Shown here: one piece after another, positions 17,355 to 26,739 of the stretch
Layout: each line of letters begins with the position of its first letter
Position numbering within the stretch: the first letter of the stretch is position 1
Origin: Pseudomonas poae
GTDB lineage: Bacteria > Pseudomonadota > Gammaproteobacteria > Pseudomonadales > Pseudomonadaceae
Reading direction: 5' to 3'
Length of the DNA stretch: 64,000 nt
Assembly (NCBI GenBank): GCA_028869255.1
Contig: CP110972.1
Coordinates: 3,229,001 to 3,293,000, forward strand
Notes under the pieces: generated by a model
The model's database searches: none
The model's input: the letters and a program-made list of their open reading frames with translations, nothing else
Told to the model about the DNA's origin: nothing
Program-made: the position numbers and the translations under genes

Positions 17355-18402
17355 ATACCCTCCTTACTGTGGGCTTGACTGAACCGTGAGCAACCGGTGC
17401 GCCGTCTAGATACACACGGTCTTTGCCGTTGCCTTTGGATGCGTAAAGGTTGCGATCCGCGCATTTGAGCACCGCCGACAGCTCGGCCCCGGTCGTAAAC
17501 CGCGCCATGCCGGCGCTGCAGGTGTAGTCATGGGGCGGCGCGACACTGCAGCGGATCGCTTGCAGCAGGCGCAGCGCAAAGTCGCACGCTACGGCCGGAT
17601 CATCCCCCACCAGCAGCACGCCAAACTCCTCGCCACCGATACGACCGACACTGTGACTGCCCTGGGTGGATTTGAGGCAATCGGCCATGGCGCACAGGAT
17701 CTTGTCGCCGACGTCGTGGCCGAACTGGTCATTCTTCAACTTGAAACTGTCGATATCCAACATCATGAAATAGCCGCTTTCGCCCGCGTCAATCAGCTTG
17801 GCGAAGCTCTCCATGAACGCCCGTCGGTTCAACAAGGACGTCAGGTAATCGGTTTGCGCCATTACTCTGAACTCACTCTCTACCAGCAGCACCGAACGCA
17901 GGTTTTTCAGGTAGGAAAAATTCAGGATAAAGCCGATCGCCACCGAGGCCGCGCAAAAGGTAAACAGGTAAATTTCCACACCTTCGTAAAGGCCCACCTG
18001 GATATTCGGCCACGTCACTACCCAGATCACGCTGGCGGCTACCAGGAAATCCTGAGCGGCGATAAACAGCAGTGCGCTGCTGACCACCAGGGTCACGGCA
18101 AGAGGCAAGGCAAACACCTGCAGTTGCGGATGTATGCGAATCACGTAGGCGAACCCGACGCAGAGCAGCGCCATATAGACGATACCCAACGCCCGCCACA
18201 CAAAATAGTTGGTTGCCGCACGGTGAAATCGATACACCGCAAACAGACAACCGGTGATGGCCACCAGATACAGACCAAAGGTGTTTTCACGGTCAGCCAG
18301 CAACACGCCCAACCACGCGATGATCCCGATCACCTCAGCCTGGGCAACCGCAGGAGACAGCAATCGCTGCATTCGCGGTCTGATTCTCAAGTTAGCCGGC
18401 AT
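17338..18402 (-). CDS. Membrane-anchored diguanylate cyclase (GGDEF)
   Basis: This 354-residue protein has about six hydrophobic segments in its first 180 residues (for example LYLVAITGCLFAVYRF and LFTFCAASVAIGFIL) followed by a GGDEF domain. The active site reads RIGGEEFGVLL and the metal-binding loop MMLDIDSFKLKNDQFGHDVGD, so it should make c-di-GMP. An inhibitory RxxD site is not evident. The start at 18402 is preferred because GGGAG lies 7 bases upstream; a GTG at 18408 is too close to it. The membrane domain resembles a MASE-like sensor of unknown ligand. Confidence 0.9.
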   Translation of the reverse strand: MPANLRIRPRMQRLLSPAVAQAEVIGIIAWLGVLLADRENTFGLYLVAITGCLFAVYRFHRAATNYFVWRALGIVYMALLCVGFAYVIRIHPQLQVFALPLAVTLVVSSALLFIAAQDFLVAASVIWVVTWPNIQVGLYEGVEIYLFTFCAASVAIGFILNFSYLKNLRSVLLVESEFRVMAQTDYLTSLLNRRAFMESFAKLIDAGESGYFMMLDIDSFKLKNDQFGHDVGDKILCAMADCLKSTQGSHSVGRIGGEEFGVLLVGDDPAVACDFALRLLQAIRCSVAPPHDYTCSAGMARFTTGAELSAVLKCADRNLYASKGNGKDRVYLDGAPVAHGSVKPTVRRVYEDRA

Positions 18403-18428
18403 CGCCACACTCCCTGCGCATTAGTTGC

Positions 18429-19292
18429 TCACCGACATTCGTCTTGGCCCAATTTAATACTGTGCAGGCTGATCGCAAACCAATAAGCCATGAAACGCCT
18501 GACCAAACTCACAAACGAGGGAAGCACTTCAAGCAGGGTTCTTGAATGCACTTTGAAATAGCCCCGATCAGCCCCCTCCTGAACCAGCCTGATGACGTGC
18601 GTCTTGGACACGGAAATTTGTTTCGCCAGTGATAAATAAGAAGACACCTTGAAACTTTCGCCGTGATTATTCGGCACGCACGTATCAATATAAATGGCCA
18701 GCATCAACAGATGCCCTGCATCTCGTTTCACCAGCCAATGACACTCCGGCGCTAATACATCAATGGTCAGCTGACGGCGAAGAACAATCGAGAAGCCCTT
18801 GAAGTAAAGTTCCAGAAAGGCTCGATCATCGCACTCACGCATCTGCCGGAAAATCGCGTCCTCGGTACACATCACGGCCAGCGGTTCCACGACGGAGTTG
18901 AGCATCAACCGCACTTCCTGGCACGCTAGAGGCGAGGGGCTGAACACTCGGAAACGGCTGTCATCCGGGTGGCCCTTCACGCTCATGAATCCCAAGGCCC
19001 TGAACACCAGGAATATTGATTCCAGGCTGTTCTTCGAACAAAAGCCGCGCGCTGTACAAAACGCTTTTACCTCGGACAGCAAGGGCGCCGGCTTGGAAAA
19101 GTAATCACTGAGTAATGTGAACGACACCATCAAACGGCTGAGGTGCAACGCGCTTTTATAAAAAAACGGTCGTTTTGAATAAGGCATCAACAGCATTGCA
19201 TAGTGCGAACGTATGCATGCTTCAAAATCCGTGTGGCGCTCAAACGTCTGCGCCGAACTATCTATAGCCGATTGCACCGCATTGACGCGCAT
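18429..19292 (-). CDS. Unknown protein with a possible C-terminal winged helix
   Basis: This 287-residue protein is not recognised. The composition is visibly more A/T-rich than its neighbours, suggesting acquisition or relaxed codon use. Residues about 215-250 (SYLSLAKQISVSKTHVIRLVQEGADRGYF) look like a helix-turn-helix followed by a wing, and the N-terminal part could contain another such fold (VKAFCTARGFCSKNSLESIF). No signal peptide or membrane segment is clear. A DNA-binding role is a guess. It is followed by the diguanylate cyclase gene after 26 bases. Confidence 0.55.
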   Translation of the reverse strand: MRVNAVQSAIDSSAQTFERHTDFEACIRSHYAMLLMPYSKRPFFYKSALHLSRLMVSFTLLSDYFSKPAPLLSEVKAFCTARGFCSKNSLESIFLVFRALGFMSVKGHPDDSRFRVFSPSPLACQEVRLMLNSVVEPLAVMCTEDAIFRQMRECDDRAFLELYFKGFSIVLRRQLTIDVLAPECHWLVKRDAGHLLMLAIYIDTCVPNNHGESFKVSSYLSLAKQISVSKTHVIRLVQEGADRGYFKVHSRTLLEVLPSFVSLVRRFMAYWFAISLHSIKLGQDECR

Positions 19293-19665
19293 GAGAAAGA
19301 GCCCTGATCACCCAACTTGAATCCACTGATCTCAGCCACAGAACTTCTGCAGCCGGGCCTCATAACAACTCGCGTCGTAGACACCGCCACTGATGGCGTT
19401 TTGCCTAGAAGCCAATGTAACGCGATTACTTGAGGTGACCGCATCGCTACCAAAATTGTTCCAAACGCCCGCCGATTATTAAGCGCAATATTGCAAAGTC
19501 ATGTCTTGTGACATTTTCTTACATTTAAACCAACAACTAACTCGCCGACACAAGGCAAGAAGCGGGCGGCGACTTAAACGATTCAGGTGCCAGGGCGAAC
19601 CTTTCACCGGCAAACGGCGTCCGAGCTAGGGCATTGCTCCTTTTCGTCCGCTGCGAGGGCCTCGT
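19293..19665. other. 373-base intergenic region, A/T-rich, no gene seen
   Basis: This is a divergent promoter region between the unknown gene and the bestrophin-like gene. It contains a perfect 10-base palindrome GCAATATTGC (19485-19494) and an inverted repeat ATGTC-TTGT-GACAT (19500-19513). Neither is matched to a known regulator. No convincing coding frame was found. Confidence 0.5.
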
Positions 19666-20556
19666 TTGAAAGCCGCTATCACCAAGAAATATCGCCTGGT
19701 TATCAAGACCATGGGCTACGTGGGCTGGTCGCTGTTCTGGCTGTTGCTGTGGGACGTGGCCGTTACCGTGGATTTCATGCTGTTTCTTACCGCCAAGATC
19801 AATCTGCCGTTGATGCCACTCACCCTGCTGGGTTCGGCGCTGGTGGTGTTGATCAGTTTTCGCAACAGCAGCGCCTATAACCGCTGGTGGGAGGCCCGCA
19901 CGCTGTGGGGGGCGATGGTCAACAATTCCCGCAGCTTCGCTCGCCAGGTGCTGACCCTGCTGGACGACCCAGGCTCTGACGTGAACCCGGTCAAGTCCAC
20001 CCTGCTGCGGCGCCATGTGGCTTACGTTAACTGCCTGGCCGCGCACCTCAAGGGCCAGCCGTGCCCCGAGGAGGTGCGCGCGTTTATTCCCGCCGAGGAG
20101 TTCGCACGCAATGGCGCCACGAATAATTTTGCGAATGACATCCTCACCGGCTCGGCGGCGCTGCTGGCCAAGGAATACAAGGCCGGGCACCTGGACAGTA
20201 TTCGTCTGGCGCGGCTGGAGTCGACCCTGGTGGACCTGTCCAACGCCCAGGGCGGCATGGAGCGTATCGCCAACACGCCACTGCCCTACCCTTACGTGTA
20301 TTTCCCACGGCTGTTTATCTCGTTGTTCTGCCTGATCGTACCGGTGGGCCTGGTGGAGTCCCTGGGCTGGTTCACCCCGCTGGCCTCCACGGTGGTGGGC
20401 TTTATGCTGCTGGCCATCGAGCGCATCGGCACCGATTTGCAAAGCCCGTTTCACTCCAGTGAACACCAGATCCAGATGGAAACCATCTGCGAAACCATCG
20501 AGAAAAACCTGCAATCGATGCAGCGTGATGCGCTGGGTGGCGAACGCATCGGTTAA
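19666..20556 (+). CDS. Bestrophin-like (YneE/UPF0187) membrane channel protein
   Basis: This 296-residue inner-membrane protein of the bacterial bestrophin family forms pentameric ion channels in characterised members. It shows the hallmark FRNSSAYNRWWEARTLWG block at about residues 66-83, paired N-terminal hydrophobic segments, and a C-terminal PVGLVESLGWFTPLASTVV then ERIGTDLQSPF region. The start is a TTG at 19666, supported by GCGAGGG 6 bases upstream; no better ATG exists in frame. Ion selectivity is not predictable here. Confidence 0.9.
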   Translation: MKAAITKKYRLVIKTMGYVGWSLFWLLLWDVAVTVDFMLFLTAKINLPLMPLTLLGSALVVLISFRNSSAYNRWWEARTLWGAMVNNSRSFARQVLTLLDDPGSDVNPVKSTLLRRHVAYVNCLAAHLKGQPCPEEVRAFIPAEEFARNGATNNFANDILTGSAALLAKEYKAGHLDSIRLARLESTLVDLSNAQGGMERIANTPLPYPYVYFPRLFISLFCLIVPVGLVESLGWFTPLASTVVGFMLLAIERIGTDLQSPFHSSEHQIQMETICETIEKNLQSMQRDALGGERIG

Positions 20557-20700
20557 ACACCCTTTGCAGCCTAAAGTGCGTGCCCCCGCAGTCGATATAC
20601 AGGGGGTACGCATGGACTACACCCCCTCATAACAACTCATGCGACGCCCACCGCTACCGTTTCTGCCTTGCCAAAACTATAAATACCCGCGGGAGAAATC

Positions 20701-22644
20701 ATGAACATCAAGCAAAAGCTTACCTGGGCGTTTGCGGCCATCGCGTGCCTGCCGGTCATCCTGGTGGCTGTGTTGGTCGTACTGAACCTGCGCGAGGGGG
20801 CCCTGGCCAATTTCCTCGACAGCAGCGGCCGCGAGATCCGCCAGATCGACAATGGCATGAAGCAGTTCTTCGACGGCATCAGCCAGAACGTCGAGTACGT
20901 GGCCAAGGACCCACGCGTGGTCGCGGCCAAAGACCTCAAGAGCTACGCCGGCGCCGATGCCGCACAAATCCCGCTGACCCCGACCAACACCGAGCTGCTG
21001 GCGATTTTCGACCAGTTCGCCAAGAGCCACCCCAGCACTGCCTATTTATCCCTGGGCTTGAAGGACGGCGGCTACGCCAGCTGGCCGGACGACACCAAAC
21101 TGAACAACTACGACCCACGCGTGCGCCCCTGGTACCAGGCTGCCACTGCTGCACCGGGCAAGACCGTGCGCACCGGCGCCTACTACTGGGCGCCGGACGA
21201 TGTGACGCTGATCGGCACCGTGCACACCGTGGCCGACGCCACCGGCAATATTCTGGGCGTGGTGGGCCTGGACGTCTCGCTCAAGCAACTCACCGAGCTG
21301 GTACGCAACATCAAGCTGGGCGACAGCGGCTACCTGATGCTGGTGGAAGCCAATGGCAACGTGCTGGTAGACCCCAGCGATGCCAAGCATAACTTCAAGC
21401 CCCTGGTCGACCTGGGCCCCAACTACGCCGAACTGGCCAAACGCGGCGATGGCGTGACCCAGATCGACATCGACGGCGTGCCCTACATGGCCAACGTGGT
21501 CAGCTCCAAAGACCTGGGCTGGCGTTTTATCGGTTTGATCAAGCGCGATGAAGTAATGGCCGGCGCCACCCGCCTGACCTGGCTGATCGCCGCTATCGCA
21601 GCGGCACTGGCGGTGGTGTTCGCGATTGTCGGCGCCAGCTTTGCCAGCGTGATCGTGCGTCCGATTCGCGGCGTGGCCGACGGCCTGCAGGAGATTGCCG
21701 AAGGCGAAGGCGACCTCACCCGTCAACTCAAAGTGCAAGGCAAGGACGAAACCGCCAGCCTGGCAGGCTGGTTCAACCAGTTCCTGAGCATGATCGCCCA
21801 GCTGGTGCAGCGCATCGGCAACGCCTCCTCCGACCTGCAAAGCGCCGCCGCCGACACCCGCGAAGTCGCCAACAACATGAACCAGGCCGCCGGTCGTCAG
21901 CGCGAGGCCGTGGAGCTGGTGAGCACCGCGTTCAACGAAATGGTGGCCACCGCCAACGAAGTCGCGCGTTCCTGCAGCGCCGCCGCGACCAGCGCCGACG
22001 AAGGCTATCGCGATGTGCACGATGGCCAGCAGCATATCGGCGAAGCCACCGGCAGCGTGCTCAAGCTGAGCGAAGACCTGCAAAAGTCGACCCAGACCAT
22101 GCAGTTGCTTGAGCAGGACAGCAAAAACATCAACACCATCCTCGACACCATCCGGTCGATTGCCGAGCAGACCAACCTGTTGGCGCTCAACGCCGCGATT
22201 GAAGCCGCACGCGCCGGTGACCAGGGCCGTGGGTTCGCCGTGGTGGCCGACGAGGTACGGGCCCTGGCACGGCGCACCGCCGACTCCACCGGCGAGATCG
22301 ACAGCCTGCTGGGCAACCTCGCCCGCCGCACCCAGGAGGTGACCCAGCAGATGCAGGGCAGCCTGCAGGTGTCCCACACCAGCGTGGAGCGCATCCAGCA
22401 AGCCCGCGACAGCTTCGACAAAATCCGCGGTTCGGTGGACTCGATCCGTGACCAGAACACCCAGATCGCCACGGCCGCCGAGGAGCAGCACCAGGTCGCC
22501 GAAGAGATCAACCGGCACATCGCGCAGATCCACGCCGACGCGCAGTTGGTGGAAGGCTTTGCGCATTCGGCGCAGACCGGCTCGGGCCGCTTGACCGATA
22601 TTTCCGGTCAGCTCAAAGGCTTGGTGGGGCGCTTCAAGTTCTAG
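20701..22644 (+). CDS. Methyl-accepting chemotaxis protein with dCache sensor
   Basis: This 647-residue chemoreceptor has a transmembrane helix at about 8-30, a periplasmic dCache domain to about residue 280, a second helix ([22 protein letters not shown]), HAMP, and a signalling domain with the conserved tip [32 protein letters not shown]. The sensor carries YDPRVRPWY followed downstream by a Tyr-Tyr-Trp stretch and GLDVSL, like the ligand motif of amino-acid or amine dCache receptors (PctA type). No CheR pentapeptide tail is present. Given the amine pathway in the window, an amine ligand is possible but unproven. Confidence 0.92.
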   Translation: MNIKQKLTWAFAAIACLPVILVAVLVVLNLREGALANFLDSSGREIRQIDNGMKQFFDGISQNVEYVAKDPRVVAAKDLKSYAGADAAQIPLTPTNTELLAIFDQFAKSHPSTAYLSLGLKDGGYASWPDDTKLNNYDPRVRPWYQAATAAPGKTVRTGAYYWAPDDVTLIGTVHTVADATGNILGVVGLDVSLKQLTELVRNIKLGDSGYLMLVEANGNVLVDPSDAKHNFKPLVDLGPNYAELAKRGDGVTQIDIDGVPYMANVVSSKDLGWRFIGLIKRDEVMAGATRLTWLIAAIAAALAVVFAIVGASFASVIVRPIRGVADGLQEIAEGEGDLTRQLKVQGKDETASLAGWFNQFLSMIAQLVQRIGNASSDLQSAAADTREVANNMNQAAGRQREAVELVSTAFNEMVATANEVARSCSAAATSADEGYRDVHDGQQHIGEATGSVLKLSEDLQKSTQTMQLLEQDSKNINTILDTIRSIAEQTNLLALNAAIEAARAGDQGRGFAVVADEVRALARRTADSTGEIDSLLGNLARRTQEVTQQMQGSLQVSHTSVERIQQARDSFDKIRGSVDSIRDQNTQIATAAEEQHQVAEEINRHIAQIHADAQLVEGFAHSAQTGSGRLTDISGQLKGLVGRFKF

Positions 22645-22667
22645 GTATTGTCAGCCCGGGGTCGCCT

Positions 22668-22712
22668 GCGGGGGCGTGTATTGGCTACTATAGCCAGGCG
22701 CCCCCGCCTTTT
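22668..22712 (+). terminator. Strong hairpin with T run after the chemoreceptor gene
   Basis: Arms GCGGGGGCG and CGCCCCCGC (9 bp) enclose a smaller TGGCTA/TAGCCA stem and are followed by TTTT. It lies 24 bases after the chemoreceptor stop and before the DeoR gene, consistent with an intrinsic terminator. Confidence 0.65.
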
Positions 22713-22734
22713 GCCCAACGACTCCGGAGCCTTA

Positions 22735-23556
22735 ATGCCCAACCCCAAGGACACTGCCCCCGACAGCAGCGGCCCGATGATTCCCGAGCAGCGGCGTGAG
22801 CTGATCCTGCGGCAGTTGCGCAAGCATCAGGTGCTCAGCGTGCATCAGTTGATGGAGATGTTCGACTGTTCGCACATGACCGTGCGCCGCGACATTGCGT
22901 TGCTGGAGCAGGATGGACGGGCCTATTCGGTCACCGGTGGGGTGCGGATTGCCAGCCAATTGCACAGCGAGCCCAGCCATCAGTCCAAGGCGGTTGTCGA
23001 GCTGCCGCAAAAGCAGGCCATGGCCCGCCTGGCCGCCCGCCTGCTGCACGCGGACATGACGGTGTACCTCGATGCCGGCACCAGCACCCTGGAGATCGTG
23101 CCGTACATCAAGGCATTGTCGGGGATGACTGTGGTGACCAACGATTTCGGAATTGTGCAGGCGCTGATGGACGCGCCGCAGGTGACGGTGATCCACACCG
23201 GCGGGCAACTGGACCACGACAACCACTCGTCCGTCGGCGGGCTGGCGGTGGCGACATTGCGCCAGGTGGTCACGGATATCGCCTTTGTGTCGACCAGTTC
23301 CTGGGACCTGCACCGCGGCATCACCACCCCCTCGGCGCTGAAGGTCGAGGTCAAGCAAGTGGCGATGCAGTCGGCGTCGCAGGTGGTACTGGTGGCCAGC
23401 AGCTCAAAATACGGCACCTTCAGCATGTACCGTATCGCCGGGCTGGAACCGTTTGACGTGATCATCAGCGACGATGCCCTGGCCCCCGCCGCCGCGGATG
23501 GCATCCGCAAGCGCGGGATCGAACTGATGCTGCCGGGCGATCCCCCGTTGGTTTGA
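22735..23556 (+). CDS. DeoR-family transcriptional regulator
   Basis: This 273-residue protein has an N-terminal DeoR helix-turn-helix (IPEQRRELILRQLRKHQVLSVHQLMEMFDCSHMTVRRDIALLE) and a C-terminal DeoRC sugar-phosphate sensor domain with YLDAGTSTLEIVPYI, VVTNDFGIVQAL and VASSSKYGTFSMYRI. CCGGAG lies just before the ATG at 22735. It faces the L-threonate operon tail to tail across a REP element. DeoR proteins commonly regulate adjacent sugar-acid operons, so it is a good candidate regulator of otn/ltn genes. Confidence 0.88.
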   Translation: MPNPKDTAPDSSGPMIPEQRRELILRQLRKHQVLSVHQLMEMFDCSHMTVRRDIALLEQDGRAYSVTGGVRIASQLHSEPSHQSKAVVELPQKQAMARLAARLLHADMTVYLDAGTSTLEIVPYIKALSGMTVVTNDFGIVQALMDAPQVTVIHTGGQLDHDNHSSVGGLAVATLRQVVTDIAFVSTSSWDLHRGITTPSALKVEVKQVAMQSASQVVLVASSSKYGTFSMYRIAGLEPFDVIISDDALAPAAADGIRKRGIELMLPGDPPLV

Positions 23557-23566
23557 GCCTATTTTT

Positions 23567-23719
23567 TGTGGCGAGCGGGCTTGCCCGCGTTGGGTCGCGA
23601 AGCGGCCCTAACCCAAGCGATGCGGTGTCGCCTGACACACCGCAGAGTCAGGTTTCAGGGCTGCTGCGCACCCCAACGCGGGCAAGCCCGCTCGCCACAG
23701 CAAGCCCGTTCGCCACAAC
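23567..23719. repeat. REP element pair (GTGGCGAGCGGGCTTGC type)
   Basis: TGTGGCGAGCGGGCTTGCCC and its complement enclose a spacer rich in short inverted repeats (for example GCGGTGTCGCCTGACACACCGC). A further partial unit (GCCCGTTCGCCACA) follows. It lies between convergent genes. Confidence 0.85.
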
Positions 23720-23738
23720 AGTCCCGCTTCAGCGCCGC

Positions 23739-24521
23739 TCAGCGCGCCTTCCAGTCTCGCAACCATTGCAAGCCGGCCGAGGTGTCACCCTTTGGTCGGT
23801 ACTCGCAGCCGACCCAACCGTCATAGCCCAACTGGTCCATCAACTCGAACAGGTAGGCGTAGTTCAGCTCGCCCAGATCGGGCTCGTGGCGGTCCGGCAC
23901 GCCGGCAATCTGGATGTGCCCAATACCGTCGAAATCCCTGCGCAGTTTGGTCGCCAGGTCACCCTCGACGATCTGGCAGTGGTAGCAGTCGAACTGCACC
24001 TTTACGTTGCTCGCGCCGACTTCACGACAGATCGCGTGCGCCTGGTCCTGGCGATTGAGGAAGAACCCCGGCATGTCGCGGGTGTTGATCGGCTCCAGCA
24101 AGACCGTGACACCGACCTTGGCCGCTGCGGCGCTGGCGTAGGCCAGATTCTCCAGGTACACCGCGTGATGACGCTCGCGCAACGACTCTGACGGCAGCAG
24201 GCCCGCCATCACATGCACACGGGCATTGCCCAGCACGCCTGCGTACTCCAGGGCGCGGTCGAAGCCGCTGCGAAACTCGGCCTCACGCCCCGGCAACGTG
24301 GCGATACCACGCTCCCCCGCCGCCCAGTCACCAGGCGGCGCATTGAACAGGGCCTGGACCAGGCCGTTATCGCTCAAGCGCTGCTTGAGGGCCTCGGCGC
24401 TGTAGTCGTAGGGGAACAGGTATTCCACCGCATCAAACCCATCGGCTTTCGCCGCAGCGAAGCGCTCGAGAAAATCATGTTGCGGGTACAGCATGCTCAG
24501 GTTGGCAGCAAAACGAGGCAT
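23739..24521 (-). CDS. otnI: 2-oxo-tetronate isomerase
   Basis: This 260-residue TIM-barrel protein of the hydroxypyruvate-isomerase-like (OtnI) group would convert 2-oxo-tetronate to 3-oxo-tetronate in L-threonate breakdown. It has [18 protein letters not shown] at the start, the metal ligand regions [15 protein letters not shown] and [31 protein letters not shown], and [14 protein letters not shown] near the end. It is the last gene of the operon, 15 bases after the GntP-type permease gene. Confidence 0.92.
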   Translation of the reverse strand: MPRFAANLSMLYPQHDFLERFAAAKADGFDAVEYLFPYDYSAEALKQRLSDNGLVQALFNAPPGDWAAGERGIATLPGREAEFRSGFDRALEYAGVLGNARVHVMAGLLPSESLRERHHAVYLENLAYASAAAAKVGVTVLLEPINTRDMPGFFLNRQDQAHAICREVGASNVKVQFDCYHCQIVEGDLATKLRRDFDGIGHIQIAGVPDRHEPDLGELNYAYLFELMDQLGYDGWVGCEYRPKGDTSAGLQWLRDWKAR

Positions 24522-24536
24522 AAAAGCTCCCAGGTA

Positions 24537-25997
24537 TCAGACAAAAGGCCAGATCAGCAGGGTAATCAGGAAACCCAACGTACCGAGCAAGGTGGTGATC
24601 ACCGTCCAGGTGCGCAGACCATCCGCCACATTCAGCCCGGCGAGCTTGGTGAAAATCCAGTAACCGGCGTCGTTGATATGCGACATCGCCAGCCCGCCAC
24701 CGCCCATGGCCAGGCACAGCAGTGCCATGTGGTTGGGGGTCAGGTTGAGGGTCACGATCAGCGGGCTGATGATCCCCGCCGTGGTCACCAGGGCCACGGT
24801 GGTGGAACCCTGTACCGCCCGCAGCAGCATGGTCAGCAAAAAGCCCAGGGCCAGCACCGGCAGGCCGGTGGTGCGCAGCATGTCGGAGACTACCGCGCCG
24901 ATGCCGGTGTCCACCAGCACCTTGCCGAACACCCCGCCGGCGCCGGCGATCAGGATCACCATGGCCACGCCCGGCAAGGCCGAGCCGATCACGTCCGAGA
25001 CCTGGCTACGGCTCCAGCCACGGCGCGAGCCCAGCAGCCAGGCGCACAGCAACGTGTCGATCAGCAGCGCCACCAGCGGCGCGCCCAATACAGTCATTAC
25101 GCCACGCAAAGTCGATTCCACCGGCAGCAAGGAAGTGGCCAGGGTGCCCAGCAGGATCAATACGATCGGCAGCAGAATCAGCCCGACGATCAGGCCGAAC
25201 CCCGGCGCAGGCGCTGGCGGCAGCTTGGCTGCGATAGCGCTGCTGGACTCTTCCAGGCCCCTATGCGACTCAGCCACCGCGGTCTGTTGCACCGCCTGGT
25301 GGTTGCCGTTGGTCCAGGCTCGCAGATCCTCATTGGTCACGTGCGGGCCATAGACTTCGGCGCGGATATCATCGGTCATCGGGTAGAAGCGCCGGGTCAT
25401 GCGCCCCGCCACGCGGTAGCCGATGTAGCACAGCAACGCGGTGATCGGCAGGCCGAACATCAACACCCGGCCCAGGTCCGCACCCAGTTGGCTGGCAGCG
25501 GCCACGGCGCCCGGATGGGGTGGCAGGAAGGCATGCACGGTAAGCAGCGCCGCACACATCGGCAGCGCGAACACCAGCAGCGGCTTGCGCGCCCGGCGTG
25601 CCACGCCGTAAGCCAGCGGCATCAGGATAATCACCCCGACCTCGAAGAATACCGGCACACCGATGATGAACCCGGCAATGGTCAGCGCCAGCGGCGTACG
25701 TCGGTTGCCGAAGCGCTCGATCAGCGACTTGGCCAAGGCCTCGGCACCGCCGGACAGCTCGATGATCCGCCCGATCATCGCGCCCAGGGCAATGATGATC
25801 GCAATGTGGCCGAGGGTCTTGCCCATGCCGCCTTCAATCGTCGCCACCAGATCCGCCGGCTTCACCCCGGCCACCAGCGCCACCACAATACTGACCAGCA
25901 TCAGCGCAACAAACGGCTGGAATTTGTACTTGAGGACTAGGAACAGCAGCAGCGCGATGCCCGCGCCGGCGGTCAACATCAAAATCAGTGGGCTCAT
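24537..25997 (-). CDS. GntP-family sugar-acid permease (probable L-threonate importer)
   Basis: This 486-residue inner-membrane permease of the gluconate:H+ symporter (GntP) family has about 12 hydrophobic segments. Typical blocks are HPGAVAAASQLGADLG, ALPGVAMVILIAGAGGVFGKVLVDTGIG and MGGGGLAMSHINDAGYWIF. The start at 25997 follows AGGAC; the frame continues further upstream without family character. Its position between otnC and otnI points to threonate or erythronate uptake. A Crc-type A-rich motif precedes the ribosome-binding site. Confidence 0.9.
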   Translation of the reverse strand: MSPLILMLTAGAGIALLLFLVLKYKFQPFVALMLVSIVVALVAGVKPADLVATIEGGMGKTLGHIAIIIALGAMIGRIIELSGGAEALAKSLIERFGNRRTPLALTIAGFIIGVPVFFEVGVIILMPLAYGVARRARKPLLVFALPMCAALLTVHAFLPPHPGAVAAASQLGADLGRVLMFGLPITALLCYIGYRVAGRMTRRFYPMTDDIRAEVYGPHVTNEDLRAWTNGNHQAVQQTAVAESHRGLEESSSAIAAKLPPAPAPGFGLIVGLILLPIVLILLGTLATSLLPVESTLRGVMTVLGAPLVALLIDTLLCAWLLGSRRGWSRSQVSDVIGSALPGVAMVILIAGAGGVFGKVLVDTGIGAVVSDMLRTTGLPVLALGFLLTMLLRAVQGSTTVALVTTAGIISPLIVTLNLTPNHMALLCLAMGGGGLAMSHINDAGYWIFTKLAGLNVADGLRTWTVITTLLGTLGFLITLLIWPFV

Positions 25998-26011
25998 TCG
26001 AGAATGTCCTG

Positions 26012-26022
26012 TTGTTATTGTT
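26012..26022 (-). promoter_or_regulatory. Crc/Hfq-type A-rich motif before the GntP permease gene
   Basis: Minus-strand AACAATAACAA contains two overlapping AAnAAnAA matches directly 5' of the AGGACA ribosome-binding site. Repressing uptake is a common Crc strategy. Confidence 0.55.
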
Positions 26023-26094
26023 TTTTTACGCAAGCCGGGTCCGTCGAGCGCCAAACCTGGCGCTCGGGCAGCACTTGCAGTGTCGTCTTTCGGG

Positions 26095-26739
26095 TTACCA
26101 GTGCGCGCCGAACGTCTCGCGCAATTCATCCAATGCGGCCTGATCCAACGGCGCAGGCCGAGGGTTGCTCATCAACCAGAGCCGGGCGGTTTCCTCCAGC
26201 TCTTCCAGGGCGTAGCTGGCCTTGGCCACCGAGCTTTCCCAGACCACCGGGCCCAGGCGCTCCAGCATCACCCCACGCACGCTGTTGGCCAGTTGCGCGA
26301 CTTGTTCGGCGACCTTGGGCGAACCCGGACGCTGGTAGCCGATCAGGGGAATGTGCCCGACCTTCATCACCTGATAAGGCGTGAGCGGCGGCAGAATATC
26401 GTCCGCCCGCCACACCCCGGCCAAGGTCAGCGCCACCAAGTGGGTGGAATGCGTGTGCACCACGCCGCCGACGCTCGGGTTGCGGTCATACACTTGGCGA
26501 TGCAGGGCCAGGGTCTTCGACGGTTTGTCGCCGGACACCCACTCCCCTTGCAGATTGACCTTGGCAATGGATGCAGGCACCAGGCGCCCCAGGCACACGT
26601 CAGTGGGCGTGATCAACCAACCATCGTCGAGGCGCGCACTGATATTGCCGGCACTGCCGACGGTGTAGCCGCGTTGGTACAGGCTGCGGCCGACATCGCA
26701 AATCTCTTCGCGCAGGGCCTGTTCATCGGCGCCGCTCAT
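26095..26739 (-). CDS. otnC: 3-oxo-tetronate 4-phosphate decarboxylase (class II aldolase family)
   Basis: This 214-residue protein of the class II aldolase/adducin fold resembles OtnC, which decarboxylates 3-oxo-tetronate 4-phosphate to dihydroxyacetone phosphate. It has GNISARLDDGWLITPTDVCLG, the zinc-binding HTHSTHLVALT and the LERLGPVVWESSVAKASYALEELEETA helix. Its start overlaps the end of otnK by 4 bases (ATGA), indicating coupling. Confidence 0.92.
   Translation of the reverse strand: MSGADEQALREEICDVGRSLYQRGYTVGSAGNISARLDDGWLITPTDVCLGRLVPASIAKVNLQGEWVSGDKPSKTLALHRQVYDRNPSVGGVVHTHSTHLVALTLAGVWRADDILPPLTPYQVMKVGHIPLIGYQRPGSPKVAEQVAQLANSVRGVMLERLGPVVWESSVAKASYALEELEETARLWLMSNPRPAPLDQAALDELRETFGAHW

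Noticed and set aside
21046..22566. Long minus-strand frame opposite the chemoreceptor
   Set aside because: Shadow of the MCP gene: low-complexity His/Val/Gly composition and no recognisable family.
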